DNA from: Candidatus Nanopelagicaceae bacterium
GTDB taxonomy: Bacteria; Actinomycetota; Actinomycetes; Nanopelagicales; Nanopelagicaceae
Direction: 5' to 3'
NCBI GenBank assembly: GCA_947454735.1
Contig: CANGLK010000004.1
Span: 1 to 64,000 of the forward strand
DNA length: 64,000 nucleotides
Below, in pieces: positions 24,858 to 32,379 of the stretch. The position numbers and the translations under genes are program-made. A model generated the notes under the pieces. The model was not told the origin of the DNA. It searched no databases and was given only the letters and a program-made list of their open reading frames with translations. Positions within the stretch are counted from its first letter, which is position 1. Each line of letters starts with the position of its first letter.

Positions 24858-24930
24858 TATATTGTTCTCACCGAAGGCCAGCAATGGACACGGTATTGCC
24901 TTAAGCCTCCTGCATTGCAGGGGGCTTTCG
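24858..24930 (+). ncRNA. Candidate small structured RNA or leader upstream of the Ntn-hydrolase gene
   Basis: In the 236-bp gap between galE and the Ntn-hydrolase gene a TATATT hexamer (24858-24863) is followed by a weak stem (GCAAT 24881-24885 with ATTGC 24895-24899). A 10-bp terminator-like hairpin follows (24904-24913 with 24917-24926, loop ATT), then a short pyrimidine-rich tract. It could be a small RNA or a transcription attenuator. There is no family match, so this is tentative. Confidence 0.25.
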
Positions 24931-25015
24931 TGCTTCCGCTAATTTAGGTGCACCCCTATTTCTCTGCCAATTAAATTGTCACCGCCAACATATATCTTCC
25001 GGTAAAGGAGAAAAT

Positions 25016-25855
25016 ATGACGATTTCTATTGGTATAAAAGTTAACGATGGTCTGGTGATTGCTTCAGATAGCGCCCTCACTCTTGCTGGGGGTACAAGTG
25101 TTAGCAATGTCTATATGAATGGGACCAAAATTATGAACCTTCATAAAGATTTACCTATAGGTGTTGCATTCTGGGGTTTGGCATCGCTTGGAGGACATAA
25201 CTTTGCATTTTGGTTAAAAGAGTTACGACTACGTTTAGAAGGAAAATCCCTTTCTCACCAGTCCTGGGAAGTAGACAATTCGAATTATTCAATTCTTGAA
25301 ATCGCGAAAAAGGTGAGTGAGTACTTTCAAGAGGTAATTAACAGTCAGCGAAATCTGTATCCGGATCTCGTGTTACAAGACTTTGGTTTGCTTATAGCTG
25401 GATTTTCTACCGGCTCCCTTGTGCCAGAAACGTATGTAGTGCCACATAACTTAAATACCATCCATAATCCATACGATCCAATAAGTGGAGGCACTGGATG
25501 TTTTTGGCATGGTCATCCAGAGTTAATCAACAGAATTTTGAATGGCTACTCAGCAAACCTCGCTCAAGCTCTCATTAATTTGAAGGTGGACCCAGCAGAT
25601 GTCGCTGCCTACACTCATGCAATCGCAGCTCAGACTCAGGTACCGCTGATTCAACCTGATATGCCTATTCAGGATGCGATTGATTTGGCAACATTTCTAG
25701 CTGATGCGACAGTCAATTTTACGAAGTTTGCGCCAGGGGCCAACGTTGTAGATGGGCCAATAGATATAGCAACCATAACTCGCCATGAAGGCTTTAAATG
25801 GGTACGCAGGAAGCTTTACTACCCTCTAGAATTGAATCGTGGACATCATGAATAA
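25016..25855 (+). CDS. Proteasome-beta/HslV-like Ntn hydrolase (orphan)
   Basis: The 279-residue protein begins MTISIGIKVNDGLVIASDSALTLAGG, the pattern of proteasome beta/HslV/Anbu subunits. Removal of Met1 would expose Thr as the nucleophile, Asp then falls at position 17 (Asp18 of the precursor) as in catalytic beta subunits, and a Lys at about 37 (TKIM) could serve as the Lys33 equivalent. A GVAFWGLASLGG strand follows, as in HslV. The C-terminal ~100 residues are longer than in HslV (about 175 residues) and end in a basic tail. No HslU, Mpa or alpha subunit lies nearby. It is probably a self-processed Thr protease or amidase; the substrate is unknown. A good ribosome site (AAAGGAG) precedes the ATG. 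A 48-codon ORF overlaps its 3' end. Confidence 0.55.
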   Translation: MTISIGIKVNDGLVIASDSALTLAGGTSVSNVYMNGTKIMNLHKDLPIGVAFWGLASLGGHNFAFWLKELRLRLEGKSLSHQSWEVDNSNYSILEIAKKVSEYFQEVINSQRNLYPDLVLQDFGLLIAGFSTGSLVPETYVVPHNLNTIHNPYDPISGGTGCFWHGHPELINRILNGYSANLAQALINLKVDPADVAAYTHAIAAQTQVPLIQPDMPIQDAIDLATFLADATVNFTKFAPGANVVDGPIDIATITRHEGFKWVRRKLYYPLELNRGHHE

Positions 25856-25994
25856 CACAGAACTCCTAGTCGTATTGACTGGCCCAACAGGTCCTGCTGT
25901 CTCCCAGACTCAGAATGAAATTTTGATTTCAGCGAGCGCTGCCGAAGTAGAAATTCCCGCTGATTTAAAACCTCTTAAGCTGGTTATTTCTTAG
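25848..25994 (+). CDS. 48-residue hypothetical protein overlapping the Ntn-hydrolase gene
   Basis: An ATG at 25848 opens a 48-codon frame ending in TAG at 25992-25994. It overlaps the last 8 bp of the Ntn-hydrolase gene in another frame, with GTGGA a few bases upstream as a possible ribosome site. The product starts NNTELLVVLTGPTGP and continues with acidic and aliphatic residues, ending LKPLKLVIS; there is no signal peptide. The overlap fits translational coupling. Its function is unknown: it could be a substrate, chaperone-like partner or regulator of the hydrolase, but nothing in the sequence decides this. The stop overlaps the convergent VOC gene by 4 bp. Confidence 0.45.
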   Translation: MNNTELLVVLTGPTGPAVSQTQNEILISASAAEVEIPADLKPLKLVIS

Positions 25995-26635
25995 TCGAGA
26001 ACTACAACACCATTAGGTGTTGAAAGGTGCACTGCAACTATCCCTGAGCGGTCGTCGTTAGTTGATGGATCAACCCACTCGATTGCAATATCGCCAAGGG
26101 CTGCAAGGATCTCTTCCTTAAACCAAGAATCTGCAAGCTGATCCTTATCTGCAATAACAATCTTCTCGATCTCTGATTGTGGTGCGCCATCTTGTGATGG
26201 GTGATCAGATGTAAGCCACTGGATAAAGAATGGGAGCTCACGCTCTTCTGTAATCTCCTTAACGCCAATCTGCTTCCACTTTAAATCAGAACCAGCTGGA
26301 CGCGTGCGGTGACCTTCAACTGCATCGCGACCGAACTTCTCTGCAATCGGTGCAATGTCCTTAGTTGAGAAGACCCATGTAAACCATCCGCCGCCTTCGT
26401 TAGCCATTGTTGAAACAGCCTTACCCCACGGAGTTGACTCTGTTGATGGGTGATCGAGTGGGCAGACAACTTCGATGTATTGACCGTTCTTAAGCGAGGC
26501 GGTGAAGTTACGTGTGCCAAAGCGTGGGTGGATTCCGCCATCAACAAATGTAGAACCAAGGCGTGAACCAAGGCGCTGCACAGTATCTGCTAGTTGATCG
26601 TGGGAAGTCACATAAGAAACATGGTCTAAACGCAT
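25991..26635 (-). CDS. VOC-fold (glyoxalase-like) protein
   Basis: The 214-residue protein begins MRLDHVSYVTSHDQL, the usual first strand of a vicinal-oxygen-chelate domain, with HPRFGTRNFTASL and QYIEVVCPLDHP following (the metal-side Glu in the YIEVV block). It resembles the glyoxalase-like PF13468 group of about 200 residues rather than a specific dioxygenase. The start is set at ATG 26635, where an AATAAT -10 (26647 to 26642) ends 6 nt upstream; an in-frame extension to 26653 is less likely. It is an isolated gene, with its substrate unknown. Confidence 0.7.
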   Translation of the reverse strand: MRLDHVSYVTSHDQLADTVQRLGSRLGSTFVDGGIHPRFGTRNFTASLKNGQYIEVVCPLDHPSTESTPWGKAVSTMANEGGGWFTWVFSTKDIAPIAEKFGRDAVEGHRTRPAGSDLKWKQIGVKEITEERELPFFIQWLTSDHPSQDGAPQSEIEKIVIADKDQLADSWFKEEILAALGDIAIEWVDPSTNDDRSGIVAVHLSTPNGVVVLD

Positions 26636-26660
26636 GGGGAAATTATTCACCAATATCAGG

Positions 26661-26699
26661 GGTGGTCATTACCACCATCAACTAACCGTTGAAGGTTAG
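26661..26699 (-). terminator. Tandem hairpins behind the peptidase gene
   Basis: Two short perfect stems lie between the peptidase stop codon and the VOC gene: CTAACC/GGTTAG (26682-26687 with 26694-26699, overlapping the stop) and GGTGGT/ACCACC (26661-26666 with 26671-26676). On the minus strand they come directly after the coding region. No U-tract follows, so termination would be weak or the stems protect the mRNA end. Confidence 0.4.
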
Positions 26700-28195
26700 G
26701 CGGTGCAGCGCAGGTTTTCGGCCGGCAGGGTTCCGCGCAGGAAGTAGGCATCTACCGCCTCATCGATGCAGGCGTTTCCGCGCCCTTGGCCGGTGTGGCC
26801 ATCGCCGACGAAGGTGAGCAAATCAGAGTTAGGCAGCAGCTTTGAAAGGCCTTTAGCCCATTCATATGGCGTTGCTGGGTCACCAGTAGTGCCGATGATA
26901 ACTATCGGTGCGTTTGTCGTGGTTTTCTTCACCTCAACTGGCTTCGGTGTTGTGAAGTACTTACATGTCAGACCGCTATAGGCGATGTAGGGACCAAAGA
27001 CTGGCGCCACCTTTGCAACCGCTGCGGCATCCTTGCGAATCTCTTGCGGTGTGCGATTGTCTGCAAAATCAAGGCAAGAGATGATCGCACCAGAATCAAA
27101 TTCATTGTTGGGGTAGGTGCCATCTTTCTGGCGACCTGTATACATATCCGCCAATTGAATATAGGCATCACCATTTCCTGCAATTGCTTGACCAATCGCT
27201 TTGCGAAGATCTGGCCAACCTTCGCCGCTGTCATACAAGGCAGATGCTGTACCGATCACGAGAAGAGATTCAGTAACGGTGCGGCGATCCTTCTTATCTT
27301 TGAGTGGAAGCGGGTTTATTGCAGCGTGCTGCCAAATGTTGAGCAACTGATCTGTTGCTTGCTGCACGGTGCCATGAAGCGGACAATCTTTTCGAGATAC
27401 ACAGTTTGTAATAAATGCCTTCAGTGCATTATCAAAACCGAGCGCCTGTGTCTTTGTCTGCTCGAAGTTAGAGATTGTTGGATCTACTGCGCCGTCGAGA
27501 ACTACGCGACCAATCTTGTCAGGAAATAGCGTTGCATAAAGAGCGCCCATATAAGTTCCATAAGACTTACCCATGTAATTTAACTTCTTATCGCCTAACG
27601 CCTGACGCAAGATATCCATATCGCGGGCAGCATTGGCTGTACTGAATGCAGTCAGATGTTCATTCTTATTAAAACATTTCTGCAAGAAGACTTTAGTATC
27701 TGCAATTGTCTGCTTGAACTCTGCGGTGCTATCTGGCTTTGAATCCGATGAGTAATTGGCGTCGGTCTCTTGATCGTTGTAACAGGTAATGGGCGCTGAT
27801 CTCGCTACTCCGCGAGGGTCAAAGCCCACAATGTCATAGCGGTCGGTGATATCTGGGCTGAAGATATATTCGGCGTTATAGGCGTAATCCACCCCTGATG
27901 CCCCTGGCCCGCCAGGGTTAACGATCAAGCTGCCGATGCGTTTGGTTTGCTCTTGGGCTGCAAAACGAAGCACTGAGATCTTGAAGGTGCCGGTGCTGAT
28001 CTTCTCGTAATCGATTGGTACATCGAGGTCGGCGCATTCGAAATTGTCGTAACAGGTACTCCATGACAACTCTTGCTTGTAGTAATCGTTGAGATTGTTA
28101 TAGGTACCGTTATGGCTCTTTGTATAACCAAGAATTGAGATAACGAGGGCGCCGATAATTGCAAAGGTAGCGAGCGCCTTAAAACGATTACCCAT
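26696..28195 (-). CDS. Secreted alpha/beta-hydrolase, tripeptidyl aminopeptidase (TAP)-like
   Basis: The 499-residue protein has an N-terminal hydrophobic segment (about 8-24) that would export or anchor it, the oxyanion motif VNPGGPGASG at about 92-101, the nucleophile elbow GKSYG with Ser211, and a C-terminal TAP-like domain with IIGTTGDPATP (Asp) and GDGHTGQGRG (His). Actinobacterial relatives (SlpD/E, Tap) cleave tripeptides or process secreted proteins outside the cell. The gene directly abuts the holB stop codon and is probably cotranscribed with tmk and holB. The several Cys residues fit an extracytoplasmic, disulfide-bonded protein. Confidence 0.85.
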   Translation of the reverse strand: MGNRFKALATFAIIGALVISILGYTKSHNGTYNNLNDYYKQELSWSTCYDNFECADLDVPIDYEKISTGTFKISVLRFAAQEQTKRIGSLIVNPGGPGASGVDYAYNAEYIFSPDITDRYDIVGFDPRGVARSAPITCYNDQETDANYSSDSKPDSTAEFKQTIADTKVFLQKCFNKNEHLTAFSTANAARDMDILRQALGDKKLNYMGKSYGTYMGALYATLFPDKIGRVVLDGAVDPTISNFEQTKTQALGFDNALKAFITNCVSRKDCPLHGTVQQATDQLLNIWQHAAINPLPLKDKKDRRTVTESLLVIGTASALYDSGEGWPDLRKAIGQAIAGNGDAYIQLADMYTGRQKDGTYPNNEFDSGAIISCLDFADNRTPQEIRKDAAAVAKVAPVFGPYIAYSGLTCKYFTTPKPVEVKKTTTNAPIVIIGTTGDPATPYEWAKGLSKLLPNSDLLTFVGDGHTGQGRGNACIDEAVDAYFLRGTLPAENLRCTA

Positions 28196-29353
28196 CTACG
28201 CCTTCGCCAATCGGCAGAACAAGGCTTCGCATGTCAGAAGTGGCGCAGCGTTATGCGCAAGGTTGGTACGCGCATCCATAATCGCACCCATCTTATTAAT
28301 AGTTGTGTGCTTGGGATGCTTTGCTGCATATGTGTTAATTGCATCGACCATATCTGTATTGATAATTGCATCAGAGCTTCCTGATTGCACCATCATCACA
28401 TCGCGATAGAACGTTGCGATATCTAAGAGCGCACCATCGATTGAATCACGAACCATACGAGTCGAACGTGACTTCTGTTCTTTCTCAAGTTCTTTCACAG
28501 CCTTTGCTGCTCCTGTTGCCATACCGCGACCAGTTGCACCTTTGCCATATGCTTTTTGCAGAGCTGCAATCTCTTTCTCATCGCGCACTTCGGCTGATGC
28601 ATTGGCAGAAGTAGTTGCAAGATCTACCAGAGTTTGCGCTGCCGTAAATGCTGCAGCAAGTGAATTCAGTTGAAGCGGCAGATGCATAATCGTTGAACGA
28701 TTGCTACGGACAGATTCGTTGAGCGCTAAATACTTGGCGCGGCCGATATGTCCCTGGCTTACACGAGCTGCAAAGGTTGCCATCTCAGGTGAGATGCCAT
28801 CGCGGTTAATCAATACTTGTGCAACGGCTTCATCGCTAGGTGTGTGCAGTTGAATATGGCGACAGCGAGAGCGAATTGTTGGCAGCACATCGTGCAGAGT
28901 TGGCGCACATAACAACCAGACGGTGCGATTGCCTGGCTCTTCAATCGCCTTCAGCAGAGCATTGGCGGCAGATTCAGTTAGGCGGTCGGCATCTTCCATC
29001 ACGACTACGCGCCAGCCACCCATCGATGGCGCCCATGCCACACGGGTCAGGAGCTCTCGCACCTCTTCGACCTTGATCGAAAGGCCCTCTGTGCGGATGA
29101 TTTCGACATCTGGATGGCTGCCCGCCATAGCGCTACGGCACTCATTGCAGCTTCCGCAGCCTGAATTTGAGCATACAAGGGCCTGTGCGAAGGCAACGGC
29201 AGCTGAAGATCGTCCGCTTCCGGGAGGGCCGGTAAATACCCAGGCGTGGGTCATCTCTTGGCTCTCGACCCCTGATCGCGATGCCTCGACGGCGCCCTTC
29301 AAGATTGCGGTGATGTGATCCTGCCCCACAAGGTTGTCATAGACCGTTGCCAT
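28196..29353 (-). CDS. holB: DNA polymerase III subunit delta'
   Basis: The 385-residue AAA+ clamp-loader protein has VFTGPPGSGRSSAA, a P-loop with Arg in place of the usual Lys (delta' does not hydrolyse ATP), a zinc module CSNSGCGSCNEC, a VVMEDADRLTESAANALLKAIEEP segment (sensor/Walker B region) and IRSRCRHI, the SRC motif (arginine finger). It is part of the clamp loader that loads DnaN. Its place right after the tmk fusion gene is the usual tmk-holB order. The N-terminus (ATVYDNLVGQDHI) matches the family. Confidence 0.92.
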   Translation of the reverse strand: MATVYDNLVGQDHITAILKGAVEASRSGVESQEMTHAWVFTGPPGSGRSSAAVAFAQALVCSNSGCGSCNECRSAMAGSHPDVEIIRTEGLSIKVEEVRELLTRVAWAPSMGGWRVVVMEDADRLTESAANALLKAIEEPGNRTVWLLCAPTLHDVLPTIRSRCRHIQLHTPSDEAVAQVLINRDGISPEMATFAARVSQGHIGRAKYLALNESVRSNRSTIMHLPLQLNSLAAAFTAAQTLVDLATTSANASAEVRDEKEIAALQKAYGKGATGRGMATGAAKAVKELEKEQKSRSTRMVRDSIDGALLDIATFYRDVMMVQSGSSDAIINTDMVDAINTYAAKHPKHTTINKMGAIMDARTNLAHNAAPLLTCEALFCRLAKA

Positions 29354-29358
29354 GGGAG

Positions 29359-31530
29359 CTACTTAGTTTTTCCTGGCTTCTTAGCCTTTGAAACTTTTGA
29401 TGTCGCTTTTGTTGCAGTGCTCTTTGCGCTCTTCGTTGCAGACTTTGTTGCACGGCCTACTGCGTGCGATGCGGCGATGATTGGACGTAAAACATTTCGC
29501 GACTGAGGGTTCTGTGCATTGCGCTTTAACTGTGGAAGCTCGGCAACGCGAGCGATGATTGCTTCGTGAATCTCCTGCACAGATAGCGTGCCATCGACAA
29601 CGAGATAACGCTCTGGATCAAGAAGAGAAAGCTGCAAGAATTCTTGGCGCACACGCTCGTGGAATTCAACTGGCTCTGCCTCAAGGCGATCAAGTGACTT
29701 CAAACGTCCCAAACCAATTACTGCGGGAAGATCAATCAAGATTGTCAGCGTTGGGTACAAGGTCTCTGTCGCCCAACGATTGATTCGCGCAACCTCACTT
29801 GGAATGAGTACGCGACCTGCACCTTGATATGCAATGGATGAATCCATGTAGCGATCATTAATAACAACTTCGCCCTTAGCAAGTGCTGGACGGATAACAG
29901 TCTCAACGTGGTGTGCGCGATCTGCGGCATACAACAACGCTTCAGCGCGAGGATTAATTGCACCGGTCTCATGGCCTAGCAAAATCTTTCGAAGGCCTTT
30001 ACCGAGATCTGTTCCACCTGGTTCGAATGAGAGAACAACTTCTTCTCCCTCTTGGCGTAACCACTCTGCAAGTAACTTTGATTGTGTTGACTTACCGGTT
30101 CCTTCTCCACCTTCAAAGGAGATAAAGATTCCATCAGTTGATTGTCCGGTAATTGCACCGAGCTCACCTTGCATCGCAGCAAGTACATCTGACCAGAGTG
30201 AAACCTGCGGGCGATCTTTCATCTGACGATATGAGAGAACTCCGATGAAGAGGCCGATTGCACCAGCGATAAGAATTGTGATTTGTGCGCCGTTGTAATC
30301 AAGGCGAATGTTGTAGAACTCGTAATGAATCTTGCCGATTGTCGCTGCAGCGATTGGAGCAATCGCGAGAACTGCCACCAAAGTAATACGGATCAATGAT
30401 TGTACGAAGGCGAAGGTACGGCCGCGGACCTCGTTATTGACCTCCATGCCGAGCATGGTGAAGCCGGTAACCCAGCAAATACCGCTAAAAGCACCGAGAA
30501 TCACAACGATAACAATTGAGATTACAAGGTTTGCAATCAGTGCGAGCAAGATCAAGAAGAAGCCGGCAACTGCAAGTGATGCGCCAAATAAACGGCGGCG
30601 GCTAAATTGTGCAAAGACCTTTGGGCCAAAGGCGATACCGAGTGCAAGACCTGTAAAGACTGATGCGAAGAGAACACCATATGCAGCATCTCCACCGCCG
30701 AGATCTCCTACAAATGTTCGCGCCAATCCAATAACGGCACCGGCTGCAGAGAATGCACCGACCATTCCGATGATCAATCCGCGAATAATCTTGGAAGAGG
30801 CAACTGCCTTCCATCCCTGAATCAGTGACTTACCAATATTTTCATCCGCACCATTTGCAGATGCTGGTCCCTTAGGAATTTCATGGAGTCCGCGGATTGT
30901 CCACGCTGCAAAGAAGAAGCTCAGCGCATTGATGTAGAGAGCGATATCAACTGAGCGCGAAGGAAGAAGTGGACTGATTGCAGCGAGCGCTCCTGCAAAT
31001 AAGGAGAGGAGTGAGAAGAGAACTGCGGCAATTGGCGCTGTTCCATATGCTGCCAAGAGAGAGACTTGGTTTGCATTCTCAAGGCGTTCTTTAGGAACAA
31101 GATTGGGAACAGATGCTTCCTTCGCCGGTGACCAGAAGAGCGTCAGGCACTCAACAAGAATCATCGCCGCGTATAACCAGAAATATGTATGGACAATTGG
31201 AATCGAGATATAGAGCGCACCGCGTAAGAGATCGACGATGACCATCAATCTACGACGATCAAATCGATCTGCGATGACTCCAGCGAGTGGTCCTAAGAAA
31301 ACCGCCGGCAAGAGGCGTGCGATAAAGACACCTGCGATTGCAAAGTTAGCAGTTGCGTATGAGCCACCTGAAAGTTGCGCAGCAAGTGCAGTCGTTGCAA
31401 GAAGACCGAGCCAATCACCCAAAGAGGAGAAGACCATCGAGTTCCATAGCTTTCGAAAAGCTGGAATAGCTAAGACTCCGCGGGTTACCTCTTGAGCGGG
31501 TGCTTCAGGGGTAGGCAGGCCTTTAGACAT
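29359..31530 (-). CDS. tmk: Bifunctional MFS transporter-thymidylate kinase
   Basis: The 723-residue fusion has an N-terminal MFS-like domain (about 20-440, around 12 hydrophobic segments, ADRFDRRRLM loop) and a C-terminal dTMP kinase starting near 467: P-loop FEGGEGTGKST, the FEPGGTDLG block, INDRYMDSS (DRY/H motif) and the LID region with Arg-rich LGRLKSLDRLEAEP. The kinase makes dTDP for DNA synthesis. The last ~35 residues are a Lys/Ser/Thr/Ala tail. Such fusions are known across actinobacteria; what the transporter half carries is unknown. The ATG at 31530 has TAGACT (31543 to 31538) ending 7 nt upstream, suggesting a leaderless mRNA. First gene of tmk-holB-peptidase. Confidence 0.9.
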   Translation of the reverse strand: MSKGLPTPEAPAQEVTRGVLAIPAFRKLWNSMVFSSLGDWLGLLATTALAAQLSGGSYATANFAIAGVFIARLLPAVFLGPLAGVIADRFDRRRLMVIVDLLRGALYISIPIVHTYFWLYAAMILVECLTLFWSPAKEASVPNLVPKERLENANQVSLLAAYGTAPIAAVLFSLLSLFAGALAAISPLLPSRSVDIALYINALSFFFAAWTIRGLHEIPKGPASANGADENIGKSLIQGWKAVASSKIIRGLIIGMVGAFSAAGAVIGLARTFVGDLGGGDAAYGVLFASVFTGLALGIAFGPKVFAQFSRRRLFGASLAVAGFFLILLALIANLVISIVIVVILGAFSGICWVTGFTMLGMEVNNEVRGRTFAFVQSLIRITLVAVLAIAPIAAATIGKIHYEFYNIRLDYNGAQITILIAGAIGLFIGVLSYRQMKDRPQVSLWSDVLAAMQGELGAITGQSTDGIFISFEGGEGTGKSTQSKLLAEWLRQEGEEVVLSFEPGGTDLGKGLRKILLGHETGAINPRAEALLYAADRAHHVETVIRPALAKGEVVINDRYMDSSIAYQGAGRVLIPSEVARINRWATETLYPTLTILIDLPAVIGLGRLKSLDRLEAEPVEFHERVRQEFLQLSLLDPERYLVVDGTLSVQEIHEAIIARVAELPQLKRNAQNPQSRNVLRPIIAASHAVGRATKSATKSAKSTATKATSKVSKAKKPGKTK

Positions 31531-31608
31531 AGTGGTGAGTCTATCGCCGAGCGCTTATGCCTCGATATTGCCTGACAGGTCAAGATATTTATGCACAGAT
31601 ATTACTAT

Positions 31609-31636
31609 GTAGCACATTTTGTGATTGTGCTACTTT
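31609..31636 (+). promoter_or_regulatory. Autoregulatory operator and -10 of the toxin-antitoxin operon
   Basis: A perfect 8-bp inverted repeat, GTAGCACA (31609-31616) and TGTGCTAC (31626-31633) with a 9-bp spacer, overlaps the -10 hexamer TACTTT (31631-31636), which ends 6 nt before the antitoxin ATG. Binding here would directly block transcription. This is the expected layout for autoregulation by a Phd/YefM-type antitoxin. Confidence 0.6.
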
Positions 31637-31642
31637 TACTCT

Positions 31643-31996
31643 ATGACTACCAAGCCAAAGGCGAGCAAGGCTAAGAAGGTTGCCGCAAAGAAGACAGAAT
31701 CAAATGTTGAAGCCGAACTTCACAAGGTCGTTGGGGTGCGTGAACTACGTCAACAAGCATCGCGTGTGCTTGATTTAGTAAAGAGAGGTGAGGTGATCGT
31801 TGTGACAGAACATGGAACTCCGATTGCAGAGATTGTTCCAATTAAGAAGACCAAGTTAGAACGTCTCATTGAGCAAGGGGCGGTTACACCGGCTCAGAGA
31901 CCTTTTAATGTAGATCGCTGGAGCAATACAGACGGACCCAGGTATCCCGAAGCACTTGAACTCTTTCTGAAAGAGCGTCGCGAGGCTCGCTATTGA
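31643..31996 (+). CDS. Phd/YefM-type antitoxin with a basic N-terminal extension
   Basis: The 117-residue protein contains VGVRELRQQASRVLDLVKRGEVIVVTEHGTPIAEIVPI, the Phd/YefM DNA-binding fold that both represses the operon and binds the toxin. The C-terminal ~45 residues would wrap the PIN toxin. Before the domain it has ~28 residues very rich in Lys and Ala, unusual for antitoxins and possibly a nonspecific DNA-binding tail. The start at 31643 is chosen since a TACTTT -10 ends 6 nt before it. The toxin start codon lies in its stop (TTGA overlap). Confidence 0.8.
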   Translation: MTTKPKASKAKKVAAKKTESNVEAELHKVVGVRELRQQASRVLDLVKRGEVIVVTEHGTPIAEIVPIKKTKLERLIEQGAVTPAQRPFNVDRWSNTDGPRYPEALELFLKERREARY

Positions 31997-32379
31997 TTAA
32001 GTACTTCGATAGCTCTGTACTGCTTCAGATTATTCTTAATCTTGGTGATCGCACATTTCTAAATCAATTTTCTCAGCGGGAGAACTTCACCTCGCGCTTA
32101 AGCCAAGTTGAAGTTCTGCGTACAGTGATGAAGATAAAGCCTGAATTAATTGATGATGCAATAGATCTATTAATGGAACTTCAATTTATTGAAATTACAA
32201 ATCGTGTTATAGACAACGCATCTAGCTACCCGCAGGACATTTCTCTCAAGAGCTCTGACGCAATTCATATGGCTACCGCTGAGTCACTACTGGATGTCGA
32301 TGATGTCCTTGTTACCTTCGATAAGCAGATGGCTCTCAATGCCGAACGGTTGGGAATTAAAGTTCTTACTTCTTCTTAG
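31993..32379 (+). CDS. PIN-domain toxin (VapC-like)
   Basis: The 128-residue protein shows the PIN nuclease acidic tetrad: Asp6 (YFDSSVLL), Glu40 (SQVEVLRT), Asp89 (SSDAIHMATAE) and Asp110 (VTFDKQM). VapC toxins are Mg-dependent endoribonucleases, often cutting tRNA or rRNA, that are held inactive by the cognate antitoxin. It starts with TTG at 31993 overlapping the antitoxin TGA. The 3' end overlaps the convergent topA gene by 14 bp. Confidence 0.85.
   Translation: MIKYFDSSVLLQIILNLGDRTFLNQFSQRENFTSRLSQVEVLRTVMKIKPELIDDAIDLLMELQFIEITNRVIDNASSYPQDISLKSSDAIHMATAESLLDVDDVLVTFDKQMALNAERLGIKVLTSS

Noticed and set aside
27044-29318. Plus-strand frames opposite the secreted peptidase and holB
   Set aside because: Both opposite genes have complete catalytic or structural motifs; the antisense frames have no recognisable features or start signals.
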